Below, piece by piece: positions 25,345 to 34,170 of a DNA stretch of 64,000 bases. The stretch's first letter is position 1. Every line of letters starts with the position of its first letter. A program made the position numbers and the translations under genes. Below the pieces are notes generated by a model. The model was not told the origin of the DNA, made no database searches, and worked only from the letters and a program-made list of their open reading frames with translations. This DNA is from Lachnospiraceae bacterium. GTDB lineage: Bacteria; Bacillota; Clostridia; Lachnospirales; Lachnospiraceae. The stretch lies in assembly GCA_017546025.1 (NCBI GenBank), contig JAFYYS010000006.1:78404-142403 (forward strand), in the 5' to 3' direction.

Positions 25345-27051
25345 TTAGGTCTCGAACGATACTCGGAGCATTTCGGAATAAGAGGTAATTCCCTGAAGAG
25401 CGGTTCTTGCGGCGCTCATTCGAAGTGTGCTCATTCCTTCTTCAAGGGCTGCCTGCTTCAGAACATCCGAATCCTCTCTGTTGGAGATGATCTTCTTTAA
25501 GCGAGGCGTAATCTCCATGATTTCATATACACCGATTCGACCTTTATATCCTCTGTTACAGGAGTTGCATCCGATGGGGTCGTACAGAACAACGTTCGGG
25601 GTTTCCGGCCGGATGCCCATTGACCGCTTCTCCTCTTCGGTTGCATAACGCGCTTTCTTGCACTTCGGGCAAAGGCGTCTGACGAGTCGCTGTGCGATAA
25701 CGCCGACAACAGAGTCTGCAATCAGGTAACTTTCAACACCCATATCAAGGAGTCGTGCAATCGTTGCTGCGGAGCTGTTTGTATGGAGTGTGCTAACTAC
25801 CAGGTGACCGGTAATGGATGCCTGTACGGCAATCTGTGCTGTCTCGCCGTCTCGAATCTCACCGATCATGATGATGTCCGGGTCCTGACGAAGGATGGAA
25901 CGAAGGGCGGATGCAAAGGTAAGACCTGCTTTTACGTTTACATGCACCTGATTGATTCCGTTGATGTTCGCCTCAACCGGGTCCTCAACCGTGATAATGT
26001 TTACATCTTCTTTATTCAGTTCGCTAAGTGCAGTATAAAGCGTTGTCGACTTACCGGAACCGGTAGGACCGGTAACAAGGATGATGCCGTGCGGATTCGA
26101 CAGAATGTGGTCGAACTTCTTCATGTCGGCATCACAAAGACCGAGGTCTTTCTTGCTTCTGGTAAGGGCTGTCTTCTGCGCAAGTCGCATTACGCACTTC
26201 TCGCCGTAGTATGTCGGGAGAATGGAAACACGGATATCGTACTCGACACGGTCAACGATGATACTGATACGACCGTCCTGAGGTTTTCTCTTTTCGGAGA
26301 TATCCATGCCGCCCATAATCTTAAGTCGGGCGATGATGGCGGGAAGCATTCCGATATCGTAGGTAATCTGTTCAAACAGTGCACCGTCGATTCGGTACCG
26401 GATACGAACCTTCGTCTCAAGCGCCTCAACATGAATATCGGATGCCCTCTGACGGGCCGCTGATTCAATCATGTTACGAACCATGATAACAATCGGGGAA
26501 TCGGCAACGGTATCTTCGTCGTTCTCTTCCTCGCCGGCAGCTTTCTTCGCTTCACGCTCTTTCGCGTAAGCTTCTGCCGCATCCAGTGCCTCGGCATTAC
26601 CGAAGTACTTATCGATGCTGATCATGATGTCGTGCGTGGTTGCGATATACGGTTCAATTTCAAGGTGCGTTACCATTGACAGGTCGTCGATGGCTACCAT
26701 GTCCATCGGGTCAGCCATTGCAACACGAAGAACATTCATATTGTTGGCTGCGTAGCCGAAGGGCATTACCATATATTTACGAAGGATATTCGGGTTTACA
26801 AGTGCCACGATATCCTCAGGAATCTGCATTGTTGCAGTAGACACCATCTCAACGCCCAGCTGTCTGGTAAGAGCTTTCGTGATGCTCTCTTCGGATGTGA
26901 ATCCCAACTCAACCAACGTTTCACCGAGCTTCTTGCCGCCGTTGGTCTTACGGGCCTCCATAGCCTGTTCAATCTGTTCCGGCGTTACAACGTTCTCCGA
27001 GACAAGCATATCGCCGAGTCTCTTCTTTTTGCGGTACATTTCACCTGCCAT
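25345..27051 (-). CDS. pilB: Pilus extension ATPase
   Basis: The protein has 568 residues from the ATG at 27051, which follows a CTCTCGGAGGC site; an open extension to 27129 crosses the promoter. The N-terminal MshEN/GspE-N domain (KKKRLGDMLVSENVVTPEQI) has the pattern that in relatives binds cyclic di-GMP, but the decisive residues were not checked. Walker A is GPTGSGKSTTLYTAL; Asp, Walker B (RQDPDIIMIGEIRDGET) and His (TGHLVVSTLHTN) boxes follow. A C-terminal zinc site is CPKC...CNSC. It is the first gene of the pil operon, with a promoter at 27096-27124. Confidence 0.96.
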   Translation of the reverse strand: MAGEMYRKKKRLGDMLVSENVVTPEQIEQAMEARKTNGGKKLGETLVELGFTSEESITKALTRQLGVEMVSTATMQIPEDIVALVNPNILRKYMVMPFGYAANNMNVLRVAMADPMDMVAIDDLSMVTHLEIEPYIATTHDIMISIDKYFGNAEALDAAEAYAKEREAKKAAGEEENDEDTVADSPIVIMVRNMIESAARQRASDIHVEALETKVRIRYRIDGALFEQITYDIGMLPAIIARLKIMGGMDISEKRKPQDGRISIIVDRVEYDIRVSILPTYYGEKCVMRLAQKTALTRSKKDLGLCDADMKKFDHILSNPHGIILVTGPTGSGKSTTLYTALSELNKEDVNIITVEDPVEANINGINQVHVNVKAGLTFASALRSILRQDPDIIMIGEIRDGETAQIAVQASITGHLVVSTLHTNSSAATIARLLDMGVESYLIADSVVGVIAQRLVRRLCPKCKKARYATEEEKRSMGIRPETPNVVLYDPIGCNSCNRGYKGRIGVYEIMEITPRLKKIISNREDSDVLKQAALEEGMSTLRMSAARTALQGITSYSEMLRVSFET

Positions 27052-27095
27052 GTCTGCCTCCGAGAGTAATCCGTTATGAGTCTGTCTACAATTAG

Positions 27096-27124
27096 AGAAT
27101 ACCACTTTTGAGTAATAAATGCAA
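27096..27124 (-). promoter_or_regulatory. Probable sigma-A promoter of the pil operon
   Basis: Reverse strand: -35 TTGCAT (27124-27119), 17-bp spacer, -10 TATTCT (27101-27096). The pilB ATG is 45 bases past the -10 box. Confidence 0.65.
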
Positions 27125-27246
27125 GGCAAAACGGCTATAATTTGTGCAGTTTACCCAATTCTTTTTTGCCTCTTGTGGTTTTTTTAGGCTAATTCTCAAG
27201 ATATTGTGGTCAAGCCCTTTATTTGCTTGACTTTCTCACGACAAAT

Positions 27247-27342
27247 TGTAAACAAAATGTTAACATTTCAGCCGGAAATCGCCGAAAAAATTTGACTTTC
27301 CTGCAATAATACCCGTCATCAAATGTAAACAAAGTGTTAACA
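27247..27342. promoter_or_regulatory. Pair of 19-bp direct repeats upstream of the pil promoter
   Basis: TGTAAACAAAATGTTAACA (27247-27265) and TGTAAACAAAGTGTTAACA (27324-27342) differ at one position and lie 77 bp apart. Each holds the palindrome TGTTAACA. The region is very AT-rich and gene-free, between the trmN6-like stop codon and pilB. They are candidate sites for a regulator of the pilus operon. Confidence 0.6.
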
Positions 27343-27346
27343 ACAG

Positions 27347-28081
27347 TCAAAAACCATAGTTTTCCCGCACTTCTTTCGTATAGTCCCCTGATTCATTCTT
27401 CAAAATCAGCGGTTTTTCAACTTTCATCCTTGGTTTTCCCCCTTTGACACATCCGAGAAGGACCAATTCCGGTTCCTTCTCCGCCGTAGGATAAACCAGT
27501 CTCATCTGTTTTGGCTCCAATCCCGCACCCGAAAGCGTTGTCATCAGTTCCGGCAGCCGGAACGGTCTGTGCACCAGGTAAAAGCGTCCCCCCGGTCTTA
27601 GTACTGCCGCAGCGGCGCGCGCAACATCGGAGAATGTGCATGCGATTTCGTGCCGGGCAATTGCTTTTGCATCCGACGGATTCAGGAGCCCGTGTCCTCC
27701 CGTCATGTACGGCGGATTGCTGACAACAACATCAACGGTTCCCCTGCCGAAAAGGGTGACCGCTTCTTTCAGGTCGCCGTTCACGATCTCAATCCGGTCG
27801 GAAAGTCCGTTCAGTGCCACGCTTCTTCCTGCCATCTCGGCGCTTTCCGGCTGTATCTCCAGGCCAATCAGCTTTCCTGCTTCCGTTTTAGCCGAAAGAA
27901 GCAAGGGCAGGATGCCTGTCCCTGTCCCGAGATCCAAAACCGTTTCCCCTTTTCGCACTTCTGCAAAGCCCGAAAGAAGAACGGCATCGATGCCGAAACA
28001 GAACCGGCTCCTGTCCTGTATGATGACAAGTCCGTTTCTTTGTAAATCCACAAGGCTTTCGCCTTCCCGAAGTTCTGCCAT
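27347..28081 (-). CDS. TrmN6-like tRNA (adenine-N6) methyltransferase
   Basis: The protein has 244 residues from the ATG at 28081, placed one base after the ricT stop codon with a TTGGAG site. It is a class I SAM-dependent methyltransferase: motif I is VLDLGTGTGILPLLLS, and the catalytic NPPY of N6-adenine methylases lies in VVVSNPPYMTGG. The family (YfiC/TrmN6) modifies A37 of tRNA1(Val). The close RicT neighbour is a common Gram-positive arrangement. It is the last gene of the long reverse-strand series before the pil promoter. Confidence 0.88.
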   Translation of the reverse strand: MAELREGESLVDLQRNGLVIIQDRSRFCFGIDAVLLSGFAEVRKGETVLDLGTGTGILPLLLSAKTEAGKLIGLEIQPESAEMAGRSVALNGLSDRIEIVNGDLKEAVTLFGRGTVDVVVSNPPYMTGGHGLLNPSDAKAIARHEIACTFSDVARAAAAVLRPGGRFYLVHRPFRLPELMTTLSGAGLEPKQMRLVYPTAEKEPELVLLGCVKGGKPRMKVEKPLILKNESGDYTKEVRENYGF

Positions 28082-28082
28082 A

Positions 28083-28967
28083 TTACTCCAATTCGCGGAG
28101 GGCCTTCTCCGCGGCATCGTCCTTCACGTCACGCTTCGGCTTCTTCGGACGGAACTTCAATTCTTCCACCTTATACTCTCTGAGTTCCTTTTCATCGCCG
28201 TCAGCGCCGTTAACGTGAACCAGAACCTTCACCTTCTGCTTCAAAACGTTTCGGTCGGACACCTCTCCCGTAAGTCCTTCCGGTGTATGTACCAGGTCTC
28301 CGATGTTCGGAAGCTTGCTGTTCAGATACTCATAAGCGTCCTCTTCATGCTTCAGACAGCACATCAAACGGCCGCAGTTTCCGCTGATTTTAGTCGGGTT
28401 GAGGGAGAGATTCTGCTCTTTCGCCATTTTAACGGAAACCGGAATGAAATCCGACAGATACGTATGGCAGCAAAGCTCCCTGCCGCAGATGCCGATGCCC
28501 CCGCGAAGCTTCGTTTCGTCGCGGACACCGATCTGTCTGAGTTCAATACGCGTATGGAACACCGTTGCAAGATCCTTTACCAGCTCACGGAAATCCACGC
28601 GGCCGTCCGCCGTGAAATAAAACAGAAGCTTACTGTTATCGAAGGTGTACTCACATCCAATCAGTTTCATCTCAAGCCCGTGCTTCTCCACTTTGGTGCG
28701 GCACACCGCAAGAGCATCTTTCTCCTTTTCCTTGTTCGCCTTAACGCGCTGCTCGTCCTCGTCCGTTGCCATACGGATGATCGGCTTTAAAGGCGGCATC
28801 TCCTCGCTTTCGGAAATCTCACGTTTATCAAGGACAACAAGACCGTACTCCACGCCTCTTGCCGTTTCCACGATTACGTGGTCACCCGCTTTCACGTCAA
28901 AATCAAGCGGGTCAAAATAGTAAATCTTTCCGGCGGGCCGGAATCTTACTCCGATAATAGAAAGCAT
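28083..28967 (-). CDS. ricT: RicT/YaaT, PSP1-domain iron-sulfur protein
   Basis: The protein has 294 residues, the usual size. It begins MLSIIGVRFRPAGKIYYFDP. The cysteine blocks GICGRELCCHTYL and GNCGRLMCCLKHE are the family signature; in Bacillus subtilis the equivalent cysteines help carry [4Fe-4S] clusters in the RicA-RicF-RicT complex, which works with RNase Y in mRNA maturation and affects sporulation, biofilm and competence. It sits between holB and the trmN6-like gene, the common Firmicutes order. Confidence 0.93.
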   Translation of the reverse strand: MLSIIGVRFRPAGKIYYFDPLDFDVKAGDHVIVETARGVEYGLVVLDKREISESEEMPPLKPIIRMATDEDEQRVKANKEKEKDALAVCRTKVEKHGLEMKLIGCEYTFDNSKLLFYFTADGRVDFRELVKDLATVFHTRIELRQIGVRDETKLRGGIGICGRELCCHTYLSDFIPVSVKMAKEQNLSLNPTKISGNCGRLMCCLKHEEDAYEYLNSKLPNIGDLVHTPEGLTGEVSDRNVLKQKVKVLVHVNGADGDEKELREYKVEELKFRPKKPKRDVKDDAAEKALRELE

Positions 28968-28990
28968 AATTGTTTAATCCTTCCTGCAAA

Positions 28991-29986
28991 CTAACTTGTA
29001 TAACACTCTTTCATATGCATCAGCATCAGCCAGACGGCAGGCTCAAGTGTGACATTGGCCTTTCGCTTGGCTTGTAAGCTGTCAAGTTCTTCCTGAAGCT
29101 TCCGGATGCCCTCATAATCAATCCGGGAAGCCTGTGCCGCAAGCGCGCCTTCCTCCTGCTGGTACATCGGAACCGCTTTCTTTCCGGCGGCTTTCACATA
29201 CATCAAATCTCTGATCCATATGCCCATCAGCCCGAGGATGTCGTCCAAATCCTCTTTCTTAGCCGCAAGGCTCTTCGCCGTCACGGCCATGCGCTCGTCT
29301 CCCATGTCGGGAAGACTCTGCATCAATCCTGCTGCCATTTCCTTCCGCCGCCTGAAGTCCTCCGACACGGCGCACGCCAGTGCTTTACCGGGGCTTCCTC
29401 CGGCAAAAGCGCACGAAAGTCTGGCCCGGTAATCCGGAATCTGCGCCTCCTCCATCAGATACGGAATCAGCTCCTCGTCCGGAACCGGCAGGAAATCAAG
29501 CACCACCGCTCTTGACAGAATGGTAGACAGAAACGCCTCGCGGTTATTCGTAAGCAAAATGATAATACCATATTCCGGCGGTTCTTCCAAGGTCTTTAAC
29601 AGGGCATTCTGCGCCTGCTCATTCATCTTCTCGGCTTCATCCACGATGAAAATCCGATACGGGCCGGCATACGGGCGTATGGTCATCGGTACACAGATGC
29701 TCTCTCTGATGTCCCCGACCGATATCACGGACTTTTCATGTGTGACCAGAGTGACATCGGGTTGGTTCCCGGATTCCATCTGCAGGCATGAAATGCAATG
29801 CCCGCACGGCTCAGCACCGCCCTCCCGACACTGTAACGCCGCAGCAAAGGTTCGTGCCGTCAGGAGTTTCCCCACACCGTCATCCCCTTCAAAGATATAG
29901 GCATGGGACAGGTGCTTGTTCCGGATTCCTTCCGCCAGGTGGTCCTTTACCGTCCTGTGTCCGATTATGTTTCGAAAGCTAAGCAT
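28991..29986 (-). CDS. holB: DNA polymerase III, delta-prime subunit
   Basis: The protein has 331 residues from the ATG at 29986, with an AAGGAG site 7 bases upstream; it overlaps the guanylate kinase stop codon. It is a clamp-loader AAA+ subunit: HLSHAYIFEGDDGVGKLLTA carries a P-loop variant, a four-cysteine zinc module follows (CREGGAEPCGHCISC), then DEAEKMNEQAQNALLKTLEEPP. The family SRC motif at the start of sensor 1 is seen only in altered form (ILSRAVVLDF). It loads the sliding clamp in replication. Confidence 0.92.
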   Translation of the reverse strand: MLSFRNIIGHRTVKDHLAEGIRNKHLSHAYIFEGDDGVGKLLTARTFAAALQCREGGAEPCGHCISCLQMESGNQPDVTLVTHEKSVISVGDIRESICVPMTIRPYAGPYRIFIVDEAEKMNEQAQNALLKTLEEPPEYGIIILLTNNREAFLSTILSRAVVLDFLPVPDEELIPYLMEEAQIPDYRARLSCAFAGGSPGKALACAVSEDFRRRKEMAAGLMQSLPDMGDERMAVTAKSLAAKKEDLDDILGLMGIWIRDLMYVKAAGKKAVPMYQQEEGALAAQASRIDYEGIRKLQEELDSLQAKRKANVTLEPAVWLMLMHMKECYTS

Positions 29987-30575
29987 CACCGGACTCCTTC
30001 TTGATTACATCACACAACTCATTAAGGACACGGTCATACTGATCGTTGGTAAAGCGTCTCCCGATTCCCAGCTCGCACAGTTTCTCTTCTGAAAAATCCT
30101 CTGCGTCCGCAAGGAACCTTCTGCACATCTCTTCATATTTCGGATGCTTCTGTGCCCGCTCCCGCTTCAAAGCTCGTGCCAGGCGAAGCCCGTCTTCCGT
30201 TTCCACATAAAGCGGCACAACGTTCTCCGCGCCGAAATAATCGCGAAGCTTTCCGTACGCGGCTGGTGTCACAATCAGGATGCTGCTACGTCTGCTTAAA
30301 TCAATCTGTCCGTCGTCTGCCGTAAGGTAATACCACGGTCCGTAGACGGTCTGATAGCAACGCTTCTCAATTACTTTGCCGGCATCGTCAAGCTCATGCA
30401 TCTTCGATTCCGTAATGAAATGATACTCAACACCTTCCTGCTCCCCCTCGCGGATTGGCCGCGTGGTATAGGGAACTACCGTTCCGAGACCGTCTCCGAA
30501 TCTCACAACGATATCTTTATACAGAGTATCCTTTCCGGACGCACTCTTGCCCATGATTAAAAAGAGTTTTGCCAT
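29979..30575 (-). CDS. gmk: Guanylate kinase family protein
   Basis: The protein has 198 residues from the ATG at 30575. The P-loop is MGKSASGKDTLYKDI; normal Gmk has G-x-S-G-x-G-K-S/T, so the loop (KSASGKD) is a variant. The GMP-binding segment VPYTTRPIREGEQEGVEYHF is conserved. It would phosphorylate GMP to GDP, but the P-loop change and the diverged C-terminal half leave room for a related nucleotide kinase. It lies in one transcription unit between the glycosylation genes and holB. Firmicutes often keep another gmk next to rpoZ, so this may be a paralogue. Confidence 0.75.
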   Translation of the reverse strand: MAKLFLIMGKSASGKDTLYKDIVVRFGDGLGTVVPYTTRPIREGEQEGVEYHFITESKMHELDDAGKVIEKRCYQTVYGPWYYLTADDGQIDLSRRSSILIVTPAAYGKLRDYFGAENVVPLYVETEDGLRLARALKRERAQKHPKYEEMCRRFLADAEDFSEEKLCELGIGRRFTNDQYDRVLNELCDVIKKESGDA

Positions 30576-30603
30576 ATGCGTTGAACCTTTCGTCAAACCC
30601 GTC

Positions 30604-30981
30604 TTATTCCGCGCCGGTTTCTGCAGATGAGCCGCCTGCCGTCTTCTCTTCCGCAAGGGTTTTGGACACGGCCGTGTCCTCGACCAGTTGCTGCAGTTTT
30701 GCTTCCAGCAGGGAAACCTTCACCGAAAGCGAGAAACAGCGGACGATTACCAGGAAGATGACAACAAGGAAAACGAAATTAACAGGAGACTGTACCCCTA
30801 TCAGTTCCGTAAGCCAGATAACCGCATCCGGAAAGATGCTCATGAATATCAGCACCATTCCGAAAAGCATCCAAAATACAACATCTGCAATCTGCATCTG
30901 AGACTTCTGAAGCTTCCTCCGAATATAGAAGCCGGTCAGTACCGATGCTACAATCAGCATTACCCTTAACGGAAGTGACAT
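30604..30981 (-). CDS. DUF2304 membrane protein
   Basis: The protein has 125 residues from the ATG at 30981, chosen for an AGAAGG site. Three transmembrane helices are visible. After the third comes a cytoplasmic coiled coil (FSLSVKVSLLEAKLQQLVED) with conserved RCFSLS. Members of this family nearly always follow a GT2 enzyme of the polyprenyl-phosphate sugar type, as here, where the ATG overlaps the end of the GT2 gene. The role is unknown; a membrane partner of the glycosyltransferase is plausible. Confidence 0.8.
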   Translation of the reverse strand: MSLPLRVMLIVASVLTGFYIRRKLQKSQMQIADVVFWMLFGMVLIFMSIFPDAVIWLTELIGVQSPVNFVFLVVIFLVIVRCFSLSVKVSLLEAKLQQLVEDTAVSKTLAEEKTAGGSSAETGAE

Positions 30982-30982
30982 A

Positions 30983-31678
30983 TCATACCTTCTTTCTGAA
31001 CCATTGCACAAACAAAATGGACATGCACATGCGAACCATATATTTTATCGATGTTCCGAACTTCAGATAGCTTTCCCCGGCTATCCTTTCATTCATCGAA
31101 ACCTGACACTCCTTAACCTTTGCCCCGCACCGTATCAGAAAAGCAATTGTATCCGGTTCCGGACCGTAGTTAACCTGATGGGCAAGAATTGTAATCATTC
31201 GGCTGTTAAAAAGGCGCATCCCGGATGTCGGATCCTTCACTCTTTTTCCGGTCGTGAGCGCAATGCAGGCCCCAATCAGACGGCTCCCGAGCATTCTCGC
31301 CGTCCACGGCTTCTGCTCCGTCACGAAGCGGGAGCCGATAACAATGTCGCACTCCTCGTCCGTTGACGCCTTAAGCATCTCTTCGATATAACGGGGGTCA
31401 TGCTGACCGTCACCGTCATACTGCATCGCATATTCGTAGCCTTTTTCACAGGCATATTTCATTCCGCCCTGAAAGGCTCCTGCCAACCCGAGATTGACAG
31501 GGTAATCCACCATCCGAAAGCCGCGCTCCCTGCAGATCTGAGCCGTCTTATCCTTCGACCCGTCGTTGACCACAACATAATCATACTGCGGATATTCCGC
31601 AACAAGGGAATCCACTACGCGGGCTATGTTTTCTTCCTCATTATATGCCGGGATGATAAGTAGTATTCTGCTTTGCAC
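30983..31678 (-). CDS. Glycosyltransferase family 2, polyprenyl-phosphate sugar synthase type
   Basis: The protein has 231 residues: the GT-A core only, starting ILLIIPAYNEEENIARVV, with VVVNDGSKDKTAQICRE and the DxD motif in YDGDGQHDPRYIEEML. Sequence and size match DPM1-like enzymes that load a sugar on undecaprenyl phosphate. Near the C-terminus are DPTSGMRLFNSRM and SYLKFGTSIKYM. It lies 39 bases after the STT3 gene and overlaps the DUF2304 gene. It could supply the lipid-linked sugar donor for the oligosaccharyltransferase. Confidence 0.9.
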   Translation of the reverse strand: MQSRILLIIPAYNEEENIARVVDSLVAEYPQYDYVVVNDGSKDKTAQICRERGFRMVDYPVNLGLAGAFQGGMKYACEKGYEYAMQYDGDGQHDPRYIEEMLKASTDEECDIVIGSRFVTEQKPWTARMLGSRLIGACIALTTGKRVKDPTSGMRLFNSRMITILAHQVNYGPEPDTIAFLIRCGAKVKECQVSMNERIAGESYLKFGTSIKYMVRMCMSILFVQWFRKKV

Positions 31679-31716
31679 AGACTGTCCCCCTCGTTCCGAT
31701 TACATTTCCGGACCAA

Positions 31717-34170
31717 TTATTTCGTAACAACCTTCCAAATGGCAATTGACGAGTTGTCGCCAAGCCGCTTCTGAATTCCCTTTCCTTCCGCGGAATCATA
31801 AACCTTTTCAAATAAGTCCTGATTCTGCCCGTTCCCGATGAACAGCTTGATGAAGGTCGAATCCGCAGCTCTTTTCTCGAGCAGGATAACCGACACCTTT
31901 CCGCCTTCTTCAAGAATCATGAGTGCTTCATCCTCAGCCTGCTCCTCTCCTTCAGAGGACACAACCATGCGGTCGTAAACCGTTTCTCCGTCACGGATGT
32001 ATAGCAATCTTCCGCAATCCATCCGCCCGCCGCTCGGTAATACAAGCCGGCCGGTCAACCCTTCTTCGGATGCCTTCAGTTCAACCACTGCCTGAAGGGA
32101 AAGGTCGCTTCCCTGCGCCAGCGTGCAGAGAACGGTTTCGCCCTCATTCGGCCGGGATACCGATTCCGTGCTGATATATGTTTCTTCCGCGGTTTCCGTG
32201 TCGCCCGTCTCCCAATCCTTATAGACCATCAGGCTCGAGATATGAGCAAGCGTGTCGCGGCTTACCGCGAAATAAATGTCAGGGCACTCCGCAGGATGCG
32301 TATAGTCCAAAAGGCGTGTAATCTGAGCCTCAGAAAAAGCGTATTTCTCCTTAAGTTCCGTTTCCGCCTCGGAACGTGACAGCGGAAGAACGGTCTTCAG
32401 AAGCTTTCTTGCATCTGCTGCGTTGCCCGTCAGTTCCTGCGCATATTCCGAGCCGTCGATGCCGCAGTTTTGCAGCATTCCGGCAATTCCGACAGACAGC
32501 TTCGGATCCTCCGTTGTTAACATATATGCGAGCCAATAGAAGAACTGTCCGTTATATGTTCCTCCGTCGGCGAGGGTCCGGCGTTCCCCGTAATACTGAT
32601 AGATATATCCTAAATTCCAAAAATCCGCAAGTACCGAATCCCGGGCGGTATTCTTTTCGACCCAGGTCATGGCCTCTTCAATCGGACGCTCGATGTACGG
32701 TTTCTCCTGCGCGCAAACCACGGTACAGCTTATCCCGATCGGAAGCAAAACGGCCGCGGCCAGGACTGCCGCCGGGACAGATTCGTTATTAAACCTTGCA
32801 AGAAACCATCCCGTGACAAATACGACGACGGCGGCAATTACAGCTGCAACAGGGAAGCGAAGCACCATCGCGGCGAAAAGCATGAAGCCCGCAAGGACAT
32901 ACAGAATCTTCCTTCCCTCGGGGGTCCTTTCTTTACAGAATCTTCCGATGCTGTCAAACTTCAGTCCGATGATGACCGCCGACGGAAGCGTAAAGAACTC
33001 CATATAGCGCGCGCCGAAAAATGCAAGGACCGTTGTTCCTGCAAGCCAGGTTAAAAGCGCAGACAGAAGGAAGACGTCCTTATTTTCCCCGGAATGATTC
33101 CGGATGAGGCGAATCAGCTGAACAACGCAAATCACCGCAGATATCAAAAGCAGTGACAGAGCGAATATGCCGCCGGTAACACTTGTGATGTCTCTCCCAA
33201 CTCCCACGAAATGATACCACAAAGACCCTGCATCGGAAACCGGAACCTTGCTCAGCTCGGAAATGTTCAGCGTTTCGCTCGGCCAGTCTCCGGCACCGGA
33301 CGGCGAAACAAAGCCCTTCGCCAGGGATACAAACGAGTTCCAGCCGAGGATGAGGCTGATTACAATCACCGCGCCCCAGAATGCCCCGGGAACTGCAAGC
33401 GACTTCTTTTGTTTTTCGTCACATTTTCCGCAAAGCCGAATGCCGACAACTCCCATCACCGCCGTGCCGGCAGCGATTACCCCGTAGATGAAGAACGCGG
33501 TCCATGTGAAACGCAGCAGAACAAGCGCCAAAAGCGCAACAATACCATAGATTACCTGCTCCCTGCGGGTTTTCCGTACGAAGCACTCAAAAAGCGACAG
33601 CACGAGAACAAGCGCCAGAAGACCGATCATCGCGTCGGTGTCGAAAAATCCGGCGTGGGAATGCCGGAAGAACGGCACCTCCAAAGTCACCAGAAGCGAC
33701 CCCAACACGGCAGCAATCCTCGATGTCCTCCGCCTCAAAAACAGATAAACCGGAATCACAAAAAGCGAAAGAAGGAAGGAGCAAAAACGAATCGTCAGCG
33801 TGTAGATTCCAATGTTAATCCCGACAGCACGGAAGCCGTACCACACAAGCGCCGCCGAAGCAGGCAGCAGCATCGGCATCGCACCGTTTGCTTCCTTTGA
33901 AATCGCCTCGCCGCTCGTGCACATTTTATCTTCCGCGCGATACGTAATCAGTTTGATTGATCCGATTCCGCCTTCGGAGAACTCCTTGGCCTTACGCAGA
34001 TAATAGTAACTGTCAACGTCAGCAGAATACTCTCCCTCGGCACCGATGTAGCGCTCTGCTTCCTCCTCGGTCCAATCTCTTCCGATCGGCTGACACAGTA
34101 TCATCACCGTTGCCATCATCACGAGGATTATTATGAAATCAATTATTCGCTGACACTTCTGTCCCTTCAT
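31717..34170 (-). CDS. STT3/PglB-like oligosaccharyltransferase
   Basis: The protein has 817 residues and belongs to the GT-C membrane transferases that move glycan from polyprenyl phosphate to protein. It has about 13 transmembrane helices and a C-terminal globular domain from ~residue 485. First acidic motif: SADVDSYYYLRK (D51, D53). Second: HAGFFDTDAM (D177, D179). NISE near 302-305 may correspond to the external-loop TIxE motif. The acceptor-binding WWDYG appears as FWNLGY (517-522), followed by TLADGG as in PglB (TLVDGG). The Asp of WWD is Asn. In relatives this block binds the +2 Ser/Thr of the sequon. An AGGAGGAA site precedes the ATG; the gene overlaps the upstream membrane-protein gene by 32 bases. 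Confidence 0.87.
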   Translation of the reverse strand: MKGQKCQRIIDFIIILVMMATVMILCQPIGRDWTEEEAERYIGAEGEYSADVDSYYYLRKAKEFSEGGIGSIKLITYRAEDKMCTSGEAISKEANGAMPMLLPASAALVWYGFRAVGINIGIYTLTIRFCSFLLSLFVIPVYLFLRRRTSRIAAVLGSLLVTLEVPFFRHSHAGFFDTDAMIGLLALVLVLSLFECFVRKTRREQVIYGIVALLALVLLRFTWTAFFIYGVIAAGTAVMGVVGIRLCGKCDEKQKKSLAVPGAFWGAVIVISLILGWNSFVSLAKGFVSPSGAGDWPSETLNISELSKVPVSDAGSLWYHFVGVGRDITSVTGGIFALSLLLISAVICVVQLIRLIRNHSGENKDVFLLSALLTWLAGTTVLAFFGARYMEFFTLPSAVIIGLKFDSIGRFCKERTPEGRKILYVLAGFMLFAAMVLRFPVAAVIAAVVVFVTGWFLARFNNESVPAAVLAAAVLLPIGISCTVVCAQEKPYIERPIEEAMTWVEKNTARDSVLADFWNLGYIYQYYGERRTLADGGTYNGQFFYWLAYMLTTEDPKLSVGIAGMLQNCGIDGSEYAQELTGNAADARKLLKTVLPLSRSEAETELKEKYAFSEAQITRLLDYTHPAECPDIYFAVSRDTLAHISSLMVYKDWETGDTETAEETYISTESVSRPNEGETVLCTLAQGSDLSLQAVVELKASEEGLTGRLVLPSGGRMDCGRLLYIRDGETVYDRMVVSSEGEEQAEDEALMILEEGGKVSVILLEKRAADSTFIKLFIGNGQNQDLFEKVYDSAEGKGIQKRLGDNSSIAIWKVVTK

